Shown: piece by piece, positions 55,785 to 64,000 of the stretch
How positions within the stretch are numbered: the stretch's first letter is position 1
Layout of the letters: each line of letters opens with the position of its first letter
NCBI GenBank assembly: GCA_024180945.1
Contig: JAKSGN010000016.1
Span: 1-64,000, forward strand
Direction of reading: 5' to 3'
DNA length: 64,000 nt
Source of the DNA: Macrophomina tecta
Taxonomy: Eukaryota > Ascomycota > Dothideomycetes > Botryosphaeriales > Botryosphaeriaceae
The notes under the pieces: model-generated
Databases searched by the model: none
The model's input: only the letters and a program-made list of their open reading frames with translations
What the model was told of the DNA's origin: nothing
Made by a program: the position numbers and the translations under genes

Positions 55785-56265
55785 TAGCTCCAGCACATGG
55801 AGCACAACCTCCAGCAGCCCCAGTACACAGCAGGTGCCCTCCACGGCCTCCGGCATACAGAACAGCATACAGCGCACGCCCTCCGGCGCCTCCAGCATAT
55901 AGAGCAAAACCTCCAGCACATACAGCACATAGCGCCTCACCTCTAGCACTTCCAGCAGACAGAGCACCCTCCACGGCCTCCAGCATACAGAGCGGCACAC
56001 AGAACACGACCTCCCTTACATACAGCACACAGAGCACAACTTCCAGCAGCTCCAGGGCACGGCACATCACCTCCAGCGCCTCCACCACCTACAGCACAGG
56101 CCGCACGTCCTTTACGGTCTCCAGCACATGGAGCAGAGCCTCCAGCACTTACAGCACACGGCGCATCACCTCCGGCACTTGTGGAACACGCTGCACGCCT
56201 CTCATTACCTCCAGCACATAGAGCACGGTGACTCCCAGCACACCGAGCACAACCTCCAGCGTGGC
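55785..56265. repeat. Degenerate GC-rich minisatellite
   Basis: Many imperfect copies of a unit like CCTCCAGCACATACAGCACA, with GCCTCC and AGAGCAC variants, over about 480 bp. It gives spurious long Cys/Gly-rich frames on the minus strand. On the plus strand one frame from about 55596 reads LCELFCLHHNARIERS-stop, then RHCRTECHHPDPEIRPLRRN, and passes into a Pro/Ala/His-rich repeat tail. Confidence 0.7.
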
Positions 56266-56641
56266 ATGGCCTGGGGCGACAGCGACGTGGGCTAGGGGTG
56301 GGCAAAGTAGGTCGATATCAGGCGTGGCAAGGCCATAGATGCTGTATACCAAGTTACTATGGATTTGAGCAAGTGGTTAGGATTGCATGGTATTGTCAAT
56401 ATGCAGGGGCTGATTGACGCGTGTTTTCAGGAACACATAACTCACCCAAAACATGGCTGATTTTTAAAATTTGTACATATTTAGATTCAGCTCGTCAAGT
56501 CGAAGAAGACATCGAAGCCGGATTTTCGATATCGCGCTGCAATGTTGAGATATACCAAAGTTGCAAAATATGACTTCGCAGAGTTTTGGTGGGGATGCCT
56601 GCCAAACCTCGCAAAGTTGCCTGTGCTCACCTGATCTTCAG

Positions 56642-56718
56642 CTCAGACGTTCCACAAAAAAGCTGAATCAGCCACATCCCAATGTGGCATAGCTCATCGA
56701 TCACGTGGAACGTCTGAG
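56642..56718. repeat. Right-end hairpin (14-bp perfect stem)
   Basis: CTCAGACGTTCCAC at 56642-56655 pairs exactly with GTGGAACGTCTGAG at 56705-56718. The stem sequence differs from that of the left hairpin apart from the outer CAGAC. Confidence 0.85.
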
Positions 56719-57186
56719 GACACTGAGGTAAAAACACCACACAACCCAGCTGAATTAGTCAGTCAAACTGAGCTTATTAGGGTTAGGATTGCACGGCACC
56801 AGGATAGCTCACCAACGCCAATTAACGAGGCGTTGAGTCAGCTCGCAAAGGGGGCTCAAATGATGGCGCATTCAGCTGTTCTGTTGCAGGCCGAAGTCGC
56901 GGGCCTTCAAAAGGCAAATGAGGCCGCAACAGGCCGTAAAAAGCGCAAGAAGAAGCGAATCCAGCAGCGAGGGACGCTTACGATTCAAGAAGGCCAGGAC
57001 TTAATTAATAAAGCTGGTGGTAATGGGCAGATTTCGCAGGAAATGCGACAAGGTGATGCGCAATCGGATGGGGCTGCGATAAAGCGACGGCGATGTGGGC
57101 AATGCGGCGAAGTTGGGCATAATTCTCGCACATGTCAAAAAGATGCAGAAACCACTAACGTAGTTGATAAGCGAAACGTTCGGATA

Positions 57187-58320
57187 ACGTACTTCATAAG
57201 CGAATTAGTCGCATAAGCGAATTAGTCGGGCATTTCTTGGCACCACGGACAACACCACCATCTTCTTGCATTATGACACTACCAGCTAATTTTGTATGAC
57301 AATTATATTGCGCAACGGTTCTTGAGTGCTGGGCAAGCCCTTATATTATGCCCAGTTGACATACACCCCCTGCAGCGGTACGGAGCTCGACTTGAAGCCT
57401 TCGGTGTCGCATTACCGTCCTCACTTTGAGTAGCTTCTGGAGGCGCTACAGGCTCCTGTGATAGCTCAACTGCCTCCTTGAGTGTAAGGCTCTCTCTTTG
57501 AGTAATATACTTGACTTTAATGTTGCGCTTTTTAACCACTAGCATTGTGAGCCTGTGTACGCTCGAGTTGCTCTGCCATGATTGTTGTCGCTTGTAACGT
57601 TAACTTGGCACTCTTTGCCATCTTTCTCATTGCCACTATCGTAGGTGACGTGGATCGTCGTTCAAGCTCATGTTGTTGGCGTCTTACAGCTCTCTGCTGC
57701 TTCTTAGGAAGCCTATCTCGTCTATATTGTAGATATCGTCATCTTTGATGCCATGCTTGTTCGCTATATTCTTGAGGAGCCGAAAATGCTCCTTAATCAC
57801 CGTAGGATCCTCCTGTTTTGCTCTTTGGTAGTCGTATTTCTTGCTCTGTGCAATTTGCACTTCAGGGGTACGTTTAACGTAGTTGTCCACCCAATATTTG
57901 CCGACCGGTGGCTTACCCCGTAGTCGACGCAGCATATTGGCTGTATCTTCGATTATCTACTTGCGAGGGGGATAACCGCGTGCAGTAAGATCTAATATCT
58001 ACTCGGTTAATGTCTGTTCTTTATCGTTGTTAAGGTTTCTGCCGTTTGCGACGGTTTCGGCGCGTGGAGGGTGACCTTAGAGGCGGTGTCGAAGTGTTTC
58101 GTAATTCACGCGATATACACGCGACGCTTCTTTAATACTTGAGATTTGGTTCTCTCGTAACGCGTGTATAGCGCAGTCGATTCTTCCTTCTCGCGTACAG
58201 TCTTGGATCTTCGAAATTACGGGCATGGTGGCGATGAGGATAGGTGGGTAAGATGTTTGGTGGGGGTCTTGGCACATGCGACTAATTCGCTTATGCGACT
58301 AATTCGCTTATGAAGTACGT
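57187..58320 (-). mobile_element. Fot-3: internally deleted Fot1-like element
   Basis: 1134 bp between matching terminal inverted repeats (ACGTACTTCATAAGCGAATT at both ends, each with a 17-bp unit twice) and TA duplications at 57185-57186 and 58321-58322. It keeps both ends and the N- and C-terminal coding parts but lacks the catalytic middle, so it is non-autonomous. Confidence 0.92.
57303..58226 (-). pseudogene. Fot-3 transposase remnant without catalytic core
   Basis: Start at 58226 (MPVISKIQDCTREGRIDCAI), a helix-turn-helix with TAG stops near 58080, 57997 and 57960 where Gln is expected. The frame is then open through WVDNYVKRTPEVQIAQ to YNIDEIGFL near 57705, where it loses the frame. 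The second and third Asp region is deleted. The C-terminal coiled coil and zinc knuckle (CRGCMSTGHNIRAC) resume at about 57545-57303. Confidence 0.85.
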
Positions 58321-58407
58321 TAACGTTAATCCGGTATTTAGGCGTCATAGTCTAACTATTTACTGAGCTGAAGCATCCCCTTGCCACCGGATCATAGTGC
58401 GGACTTC

Positions 58408-60107
58408 CTAGAGTATGGACTTTTCTTTCTTTCTGATCCGTTCGCCAAAGATAATGAATACGATTGGTATTGAAAGCAAGCAAAAGGAGATAAAGGCGAG
58501 GAGCGAATTGCCCCAACCCAGACCGAGGCGATCGTATAAATCCAAGCCTCCTAGAGGTAGAAATGCGCTAAAGATACTACGTAGAAAAGAATTTGCGGCC
58601 ATGGCAGAAGCAGCATATATTGTAAAAACGTCAACGAGGTAGGTCTGGACCATGGACTGTAACAAGAGCGTGTCAGCTTCCGAATCGAGACACCTTTTGG
58701 GCAGCCAGAAGGGCACCATTAGCTCCCCATCTATGCAGAACAGAGTGACTCACTACGCAGCAAATCACGCCATACCCAAATATCGCAGTCCCGATAAGTG
58801 GTAAGATCCAGTGGGTTCGATACTGAGCCGTCCAGCCATACACAAACAGCCCGATCGGAATGGTGCATGCCGGCAGTGCGAATAAGACAAAGGAAAAGCG
58901 GGTCTCCGGCTTGTGGGGGGCGCTATTCATTTGTGCTCTCTCTAGCAAATAATCAGACCCGTACCCGGTCACTGCGAGCCCGATTATCTGGCCGATACCT
59001 ATTGCCAGGTATGTCAGACCGGCTATTGAGCTGCTGAAGCCGTACTGATCTTGAAACACGAAAGTGAAGGTGGTGCAAAGAAGGTAATACGTCCCGTTTA
59101 AGAAGCTGACGTACACAGCCAATGACGCGACTATCCGGGACGTGAAGAGGAGTCTCAGGGGCCGGATCATCGACCGCCGAAAATTCTCCCCAGGCGAGGT
59201 GCCACGATCCAACCGAGAGCGCAGCGCCTGGTTGCCCGTTGCTTTGCGCAGCCGAGCGGCCTTGCGGGCGAGTATGACAGGTGCGTACGTTTCGGGGAGA
59301 AGGAAGAACGAGACCACTGTCATGACACCGGCCTTTGACGAGCGTGCGTGCTATTAGCGGACGACACCTAGTGCGCAAAAGGGAGGGAGTATTGTTGGTG
59401 CCTACCACAATGGCCAGAACCCAAAGCGCCCACCTCCACCCCGCGGCTTCAATCAGGAACCCGCCGCAGACAGGACCTATAACTGGCCCGATGATGCCGC
59501 CGACGGTCCGGATTGCCATCGCCCGGCCTCGCTTGTGTGGAGGCATGATGTCTCCGATCGTCCCCCCTCCGATCGTCACGGCTACACCGCCAAAACATCC
59601 TGCCAGAAACCGGAACGCTATCAGCATGCCCGAAGTCTCTGCGCTGGCGCACAGGATAGTGAACACAGTGAACCCAACGTTCCCGGCGTGGTAGACAGGC
59701 GATCGTCCGCAGATCTCTGACAAAGGTGCGAAGAAAAGCGGCCCTATTGCGAAGCCAAGGACGTATACCGAAATGATAAACGTAGCCAGGAAGTCGCCCT
59801 GGATGTCAAGTTCGCTAATCAGTTCAGGGACGCCAGGGCTGAGCAGGAACGTCGCGAGGGGTGTTATAAACGTGATAAAGCCGACGAGGCAAATGTTCGT
59901 CCATTTCTTCATCGGGCTCCAGTTCTGCGGGTTTTGGGGGTCCGCGTCACTGTCCCACCACACCGTGCTTGGCTCACATGCCTCCTCGTCGGCTGTCGAT
60001 TCCCCTCCCTCTGGCGACTGTAGTGGGCAGTCTGGAGGCAGAGAGTTACTTGCGGCGCCGGGGTTACTGCCGCCTCCCTCGTCGGCGTCTTTGCTTTCTG
60101 CTTGCAT
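58408..60107 (-). CDS. MFS drug/metabolite exporter (DHA1 type)
   Basis: Twelve-helix plasma-membrane antiporter likely to export a small toxic or secondary compound. Exons inferred: 60107-59406, 59332-58754, 58656-58408, giving 509 residues; introns of 73 and 97 bp, all phase 0. The hydrophilic N-terminus ends in the family hallmark WDSDADPQNPQNW (about 50-62). Helices follow, with PLSEICGRSPVY (motif A, loop 2-3), RFLAGCFGG and the motif C-like GGIIGPVIGPVCGGF (about 200-215). Splicing joins ICCV-SMVQTYLVDVFTIYAASA, restoring the conserved last helices and the GERIRKKEKS tail. Divergent from the sugar transporter, with about 600 bp between the start codons. Confidence 0.88.
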
Positions 60108-60708
60108 GTTGCCGCCTGTAGCACTCTTTTCAGCCGATTTTCCGCCTCAAAGTAAATGGAGTGCGTGTTCTAACTCTGATTGGCAGCGAGAGGTGAGCAC
60201 GATATTGGCTGACGATTCGTACTCGGTCCGGCACGCCGGCCTTCAAGGGAAGTAAAGCGAGGTACAAAGACGACCCAGCCTGCTGCAGCGTGGCCAGTTT
60301 AACACCGCGCGTTACTTGCGAGCAACCCTTCGCACGATCAGCAAGTCGAACGCGTCACGTGATGAGTGCCGCGGCTCATTTTGCGCGGCAATCAATCGGT
60401 TCATTTACGTCTCCGACCATCACTCCGTTCGCGCAGCCAAAATCAAGCATGCCGGCCGACAGAAGCTTAACGTAGCGGCACCTCTTACTTTTAAACTCAC
60501 TCATAATATCGGAGTCCGAGCAACTGGGGGGTCAGGGGTGTGTGTACGGGCATAGGCTCAGATGCGAGGATATTAGGGTTTTGGTGCAGGTATTTACGGT
60601 ACCTGCTAATCCTTACCAAATGACAGCCAACGAAATCTGAACACGCTTCTCTATCTCTCCCGGCCGTCCGGCTCTGGCTTTCTTAGTCCAGCTGGGCGTC
60701 GCGCAACA
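60108..60708. promoter_or_regulatory. Divergent promoter region between two MFS genes
   Basis: The 600-bp spacer must hold the promoters of both transporters. A CCAAT-type box (ATTGG) occurs near 60179. Pyrimidine-rich stretches precede the plus-strand start (about 60645-60690). Short frames here have no recognisable content. Confidence 0.45.
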
Positions 60709-62406
60709 ATGACTCCGGGCAGCTCACGCAACGAGGCTGCAGAACTCAGTCTCCATCGGAGTTCCTTGGATGCTCTCAATGCATCCAGGACGGAGCACGA
60801 ATTGACAACAGGACAAGCCTTCCGTATCTACAGGAAAGCAATAATATGGTCCGTCATCGTCTCGCTTGCGACAATCATGGATGGCTACGACTTGCAAATC
60901 ATAACCGCCTTTTACGCCTATCCGACATTTCAGAAGAAGTTCGGTGAACGCCTTGCCGATGGCACGTACTCGATACCGGCATCGTGGCAGCTTGCAATCA
61001 ACCTGGGCTCCAACTGCGGCATGGTCATCGGCGCTTTCTTGAACGGCTGGCTGGCCGAGCACATCGGCTCTCGACGGATGATGCTGTACTCCTACGTTGC
61101 TCTTACCGGATTCATCTTCATCTCCTTCTTCGCTTCGAATATCCAGACCTTGTTGGCTGGAGCAATCCTTTGCGGCCTTCCCTGGGGCGTCTTTGCCACA
61201 ACCGCGCCCCTTTACGCTGTCGAGGTGTGTCCTCTTGTGCTGCGAAGCTACCTGGCCACCTTTGTCAGCGTGAACTGGATTGCGGGACGCATACTTGGCA
61301 CCGGCGTTCTACAGGGCCTGAAGCATAACTCAACCGAGTGGTCTTACCGCATACCCTACGCACTACAATGGGTGTGGCCGATACCTCTTGCGATTGCCAC
61401 CAGCTTCGCGCCCGAGTCGCCGTGGTGGCAGGTGCGCCGAGGACGCTTCGACGCCGCCCACGCCACCATCAAGAAGCTATCCAGCCATGACACCGCAGCC
61501 GCAGCTGACCGGGCAGCGCGTGAGGCCGTCGCCATGATGGCGCACACGATCCAGAGAGAAAAAGAGGCCAAGACCGGGGGCAGATACATCGACTGTTTCC
61601 GCGGAGGCAACCTGTGGAGGACAGAGATCGCGTCCGTTTCATGGGGCGGCCAGGTGCTCGCCGGGTTTGCCATCCAGAACTACCTGACCTACTTTTTCGC
61701 GGTGGCGGGCCTGGGGTCCGGCGACGCGTTGAAGCTCAGTCTGGGCGTCTACGGGGTCGCGTACCTGTGCACCGCCCTGTCCTGTCTCCTGCAGGCACGC
61801 TTCGGACGCCGGCAGATATACCTGGCCGGCATGTGCGTTCTCGCGCTGATCATGCTCCTTATCGCCTTACGTATGACTTTTCCTTCCTCCTTCATCGCTT
61901 GGCAGCGGCAACGAACTGACTTCCGCAACCTGGCTCCATCAGTGGACTTCGCTCCGCCCACGTCCGGCCGCTACTGGGGCCAATGCTCGCTGATGATCGT
62001 GTGGTACGGCTGCTACGGGCTCTCGATCGGGCCTGTCCCGTACGCCATCGCGACCGAGGTGCCCTCCAGCCAGCTGCGCACCCGCACCGTTGCCATCGCC
62101 CGCAACACATACTACGCCTTCGCCATCATCAATATCGTCGTGGCCCCGTACCTCCTCAACCCGACCGCGGCCGACCTCAAGGGCAAGGCGGCCTTCCCGG
62201 CCGCCAGCTTTTCGCTGGCGCTGCTCGCCTGGGCGTGGCGCAGGTTGCCGGAGACCAAGGGCCGGACGTTCGACGAGCTGGATCTCCTTTTCGAGAAGCG
62301 CGTTGGGGCGAGGCATTTCTCGAGCACGAATATCGATGGATATGATTCGCAGGAGCGTGTGGACGAGGTGGTGGAGGTGGAGGTGGAGGAGCGGGGTGAG
62401 AAGTGA
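60709..62406 (+). CDS. MFS sugar transporter (alpha-glucoside/hexose type)
   Basis: Proton-coupled sugar uptake permease of the fungal sugar-porter family. The frame is open throughout, but 61871-61942 is best read as a 72-bp intron (GTATGA donor, AACTGAC branch site, CATCAG acceptor) that would otherwise insert 24 hydrophilic residues in a helix. Spliced length is 541 residues (exons 60709-61870 and 61943-62406). Motifs: helix 1 TIMDGYDLQII, loop 2-3 AEHIGSRRMML, PESPWW after helix 6, the QVLAGFAIQNYLTYFF helix and the family signature LPETKGRTFDELDLLF at the C-terminus. The tail is acidic (VEVEVEERGEK). Confidence 0.88.
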   Translation: MTPGSSRNEAAELSLHRSSLDALNASRTEHELTTGQAFRIYRKAIIWSVIVSLATIMDGYDLQIITAFYAYPTFQKKFGERLADGTYSIPASWQLAINLGSNCGMVIGAFLNGWLAEHIGSRRMMLYSYVALTGFIFISFFASNIQTLLAGAILCGLPWGVFATTAPLYAVEVCPLVLRSYLATFVSVNWIAGRILGTGVLQGLKHNSTEWSYRIPYALQWVWPIPLAIATSFAPESPWWQVRRGRFDAAHATIKKLSSHDTAAAADRAAREAVAMMAHTIQREKEAKTGGRYIDCFRGGNLWRTEIASVSWGGQVLAGFAIQNYLTYFFAVAGLGSGDALKLSLGVYGVAYLCTALSCLLQARFGRRQIYLAGMCVLALIMLLIALRMTFPSSFIAWQRQRTDFRNLAPSVDFAPPTSGRYWGQCSLMIVWYGCYGLSIGPVPYAIATEVPSSQLRTRTVAIARNTYYAFAIINIVVAPYLLNPTAADLKGKAAFPAASFSLALLAWAWRRLPETKGRTFDELDLLFEKRVGARHFSSTNIDGYDSQERVDEVVEVEVEERGEK

Positions 62407-62802
62407 ACACGAAAACTCCGAGCGCGTACCAGCGTTTCTGCTCTGCTGTTTGAAGTATTTTGTGGCTCCGCCGTTGCCTTAGATCAAACTAAGTTCTCAT
62501 ACGACATGCCCATACTACGACCTTTCCGTCGGCTTTCCGCTTTCGTGATCTTCTGTATGAATGTATGATGCAAATTATCACGCACTGACAGTACGCGCAG
62601 CGTTGTGCTTGTGCCAGTCTAACATATTCTCTTCAATGGAGGTGTTGTCTCCCTAATCTGTGGCAGTGATACGATTCACTCATGGAAGCTTAATGCACAA
62701 TCCCTTCTCGCCATGCACGCTTTCCTTCTACTGGGTATCTACCCGATCCAGAAACATAGGGTACTCCGCCGCACAGCCTCTGCCCCGGCCAAAAGACATG
62801 TA
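62407..62802. other. Intergenic 3' region between convergent genes
   Basis: The sugar transporter and the P450 converge here; the 396 bp should hold both polyadenylation regions. Nothing else is seen. Confidence 0.5.
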
Positions 62803-64000
62803 TTACCCAAGCTTCACCTCTTCCTCCCGTCTGCGGATCATGACCTTCGTTGTCGGATCTGCCATCAAAAACACGCCGTGCGGACGGACCTTGGGCTCAG
62901 ACGCCGGTGCCAGCTCCCAGTCGTACTTCAGGAGCAGGTGCGAGAGGCCGATTTTCATCTCGTTCGCGGCGAAAAAGCGGCCCGGACAGGCCTGCGACCC
63001 ATGCCCGAAGCCGAGATGTTCGGGGCTGGTGCTCACGAGCTGGCTCACGTTCTCTTTCCCGGGAGTCTGCCGCATGTTGTAGAAGCGGTAGCCGTCCCAT
63101 TCGTCCGGCCTCTGGTACACATTGTCGGACCACATGAGATGCGGCGACACCGCCGTCAACTGGCCTTTTCGGATGGCGGTGCCATCGGAGAGCGTGATGT
63201 TTTCGAGTGCTATCCGGCGCATCGGAGCTATGAGAGAGAGACGTCAGTGAATGCGCTCCGACGTGTCTCAGTAACGGGCTCGGCATAGTCACCGATTGTG
63301 ATGGGTTTCAGGCGTTGGCTTTCTTTGATAACGCTGTCCAGGAGCTTCATGTTGTACAGCGACATTTTTTGCCAGCCGCCATCTGCCAAAACCGCGGCAA
63401 TCTCCTTCCGCAGTGGCTCAACAATCTCTGGATGCCGCGCGATATCGATCAAGACCTGGCAGATCAGATCGGTGGTGCTGTTGATGGCGGAGAAGGCGAC
63501 GAACAACTGTATTACAGCGGGGTCGTACGGCCTCCCTTTGGAGCTTCTTTCAAACCACTCCATCATGTCTTCGTACACGACCGTCCTTCCCTCTGCCTCG
63601 TGAGCCAGCTTTTCGCGCCGACGCTGGTCCAAGACAGGAGTGATTATGCTGCGAGCGTTCTTAATGATGCCTCTGAGCTTTCGACAGCTGGGGAGAAACC
63701 AGTGCACAAAATAGCGAAGCGGCTCGGGCCATGTCCGGAGTTGCTCAGCGGCAGCAATAGCGGAAGTGGTGTACTCCGTCGTCGTGCGGAGCCAGGCGGG
63801 GTTTCGGCACAGCTCCTCGCCGAGGAACACACGAGAAGACATTCGGGAGATGAGTCTGAGGATTCCGTCTCTCAAAGGGACCTGGTGCCAGTCTGCGATT
63901 GAGCTTTATAAGCGGGGGTCTGCCGTCTGGTGCTCTCCACCATTACTCGCCTTTGTCGTCTGTGAATATTTCTGAAAGTGCCGTCTCGGCCTCTTTCGAC
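62803..64000 (-). CDS. Cytochrome P450 monooxygenase, C-terminal part (5' end outside window)
   Basis: Heme-thiolate oxygenase, likely bound to the endoplasmic reticulum. Visible exons: beyond 64000 to 63951, 63892-63293 and 63227-62803, all in one frame after splicing. Seen: ILRLISRMSSRVFLGEELC (typical of CYP68/CYP503-like fungal P450s such as ent-kaurene oxidases), an I-helix FVAFSAINSTTDL, the K-helix ExxR in KESQRLKP and the heme loop FGHGSQACPGRFF with its Cys ligand. The 65-bp intron 63228-63292 is GT-AG. The intron 63893-63950 works in frame only with a GC donor (AAAG/GCGAGT). No stops. Confidence 0.9.

Larger units (their letters stand above)
55507..56731. mobile_element. Non-autonomous insertion with 8-bp duplication and a hairpin at each end
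   Basis: 1225 bp with 8-bp target duplication AAACACCA (55499-55506 and 56732-56739) and inverted ends TTATCTCAGTGTCATCAGAC and TTACCTCAGTGTCCTCAGAC. Each end has its own subterminal hairpin (55521-55593 and 56642-56718). The interior has no transposase. The duplication length is consistent with hAT-type or related (for example Zisupton-like) transposition; the family is unknown. Confidence 0.8.
54201..57186 (+). mobile_element. Fot-2: decayed Fot1-like element, right end missing
   Basis: The left terminal repeat starts at 54201 (ACGTGTTCTACAAGCGAGTG) after TA at 54199-54200 and contains a 17-bp unit twice. The transposase gene follows. No matching right terminal repeat is found; the sequence runs into Fot-3 at 57187. 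A 1225-bp insertion lies inside. Confidence 0.85.
54282..57186 (+). pseudogene. Fot-2 transposase, frameshifted and split by an insertion
   Basis: Starts MPQPTHHQSLNNEGAV at 54282, with helix-turn-helix domains to about residue 150. The frame breaks at 54786, where an extra T turns NFDEAGF into NF-stop. In the corrected frame there are TAGs at 54976 and 55003 where Trp is expected. The catalytic Asp residues remain (NFDEAGF, LILDGHESHH, LLQPLDVSC). Removing the insertion at 55507-56731 and one 8-bp duplication gives a seamless SQTP-HNPAELVSQ join. The C-terminus keeps a zinc knuckle (CGQCGEVGHNSRTC) near 57097-57140, then the frame runs into Fot-3. Confidence 0.88.

Noticed and set aside
55785..56265. 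CRISPR-like array
   Set aside because: The units are imperfect and contiguous with no unique spacers, and the context is a eukaryotic transposon.
55736..56352. Long Cys/Gly/Leu-rich minus-strand frames
   Set aside because: They are translations of the degenerate minisatellite in three frames at once; the repetition explains the open frames.

Overview
The window comes from a filamentous ascomycete. Protein genes have short GT-AG introns of 47-97 bp, and the transposon families (Fot/pogo, Tc1, MULE, hAT, chromovirus Gypsy, Copia) are typical of such fungi. Most older repeats carry the signature of repeat-induced point mutation (RIP): their reading frames are otherwise continuous, but Gln and Trp codons have become TAG or TAA, and His has often become Tyr. 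It looks like an accessory, repeat-rich or subtelomere-like compartment; a decayed RecQ/telomere-linked-helicase-type gene supports this. I cannot name the species.

Layout. 1-11340: two RIP-damaged Ty3/Gypsy chromovirus copies in opposite orientation, joined near 5352. 11341-19367: a RIP-destroyed RecQ-like helicase gene (minus strand), into which an intact Fot1-like element (11441-13296) and an intact MULE (15287-18796) inserted after RIP. 19368-20931: a RIP-mutated LTR with a clean copy of the same LTR nested inside it. 20932-32316: nested retrotransposons. Copia-3 is interrupted by Gypsy-3, which is interrupted by a young Copia-1 (22319-28118).

32965-34659: a four-exon aspartokinase gene, an island of single-copy sequence. 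34719-35422: solo LTRs. 36430-50579: a RIP-destroyed JmjC-domain gene, split by a Tc1-like element (36679-37988) and by Copia-2 (38648-49842). Copia-2 carries a hAT element (44042-49632), which itself carries a second hAT (45372-48229). Every nesting level from the Tc1 element down has a recognisable target-site duplication. Flanking 5-mers suggest that about 35423-50579 was inverted by recombination between two oppositely oriented Copia-1-family LTRs.

50833-64000: a gene-bearing segment. It holds an AflR-like Zn2Cys6 regulator (51893-53300, minus) and a decayed Fot element (54201 onward) carrying a 1225-bp non-autonomous insertion with a hairpin at each end. An internally deleted Fot element (57187-58320) follows, then a DHA1-type MFS exporter (minus), a divergent MFS sugar transporter (plus) and the 3' part of a cytochrome P450 (minus, running off the window).

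The regulator, exporter, transporter and P450 resemble the edge of a secondary-metabolite gene cluster, although no backbone synthase is in view. The aspartokinase may be a divergent paralogue of the housekeeping enzyme. Exon structures were inferred by eye from splice consensus and reading-frame continuity; no similarity searches were run, and family assignments rest on recognised motifs.
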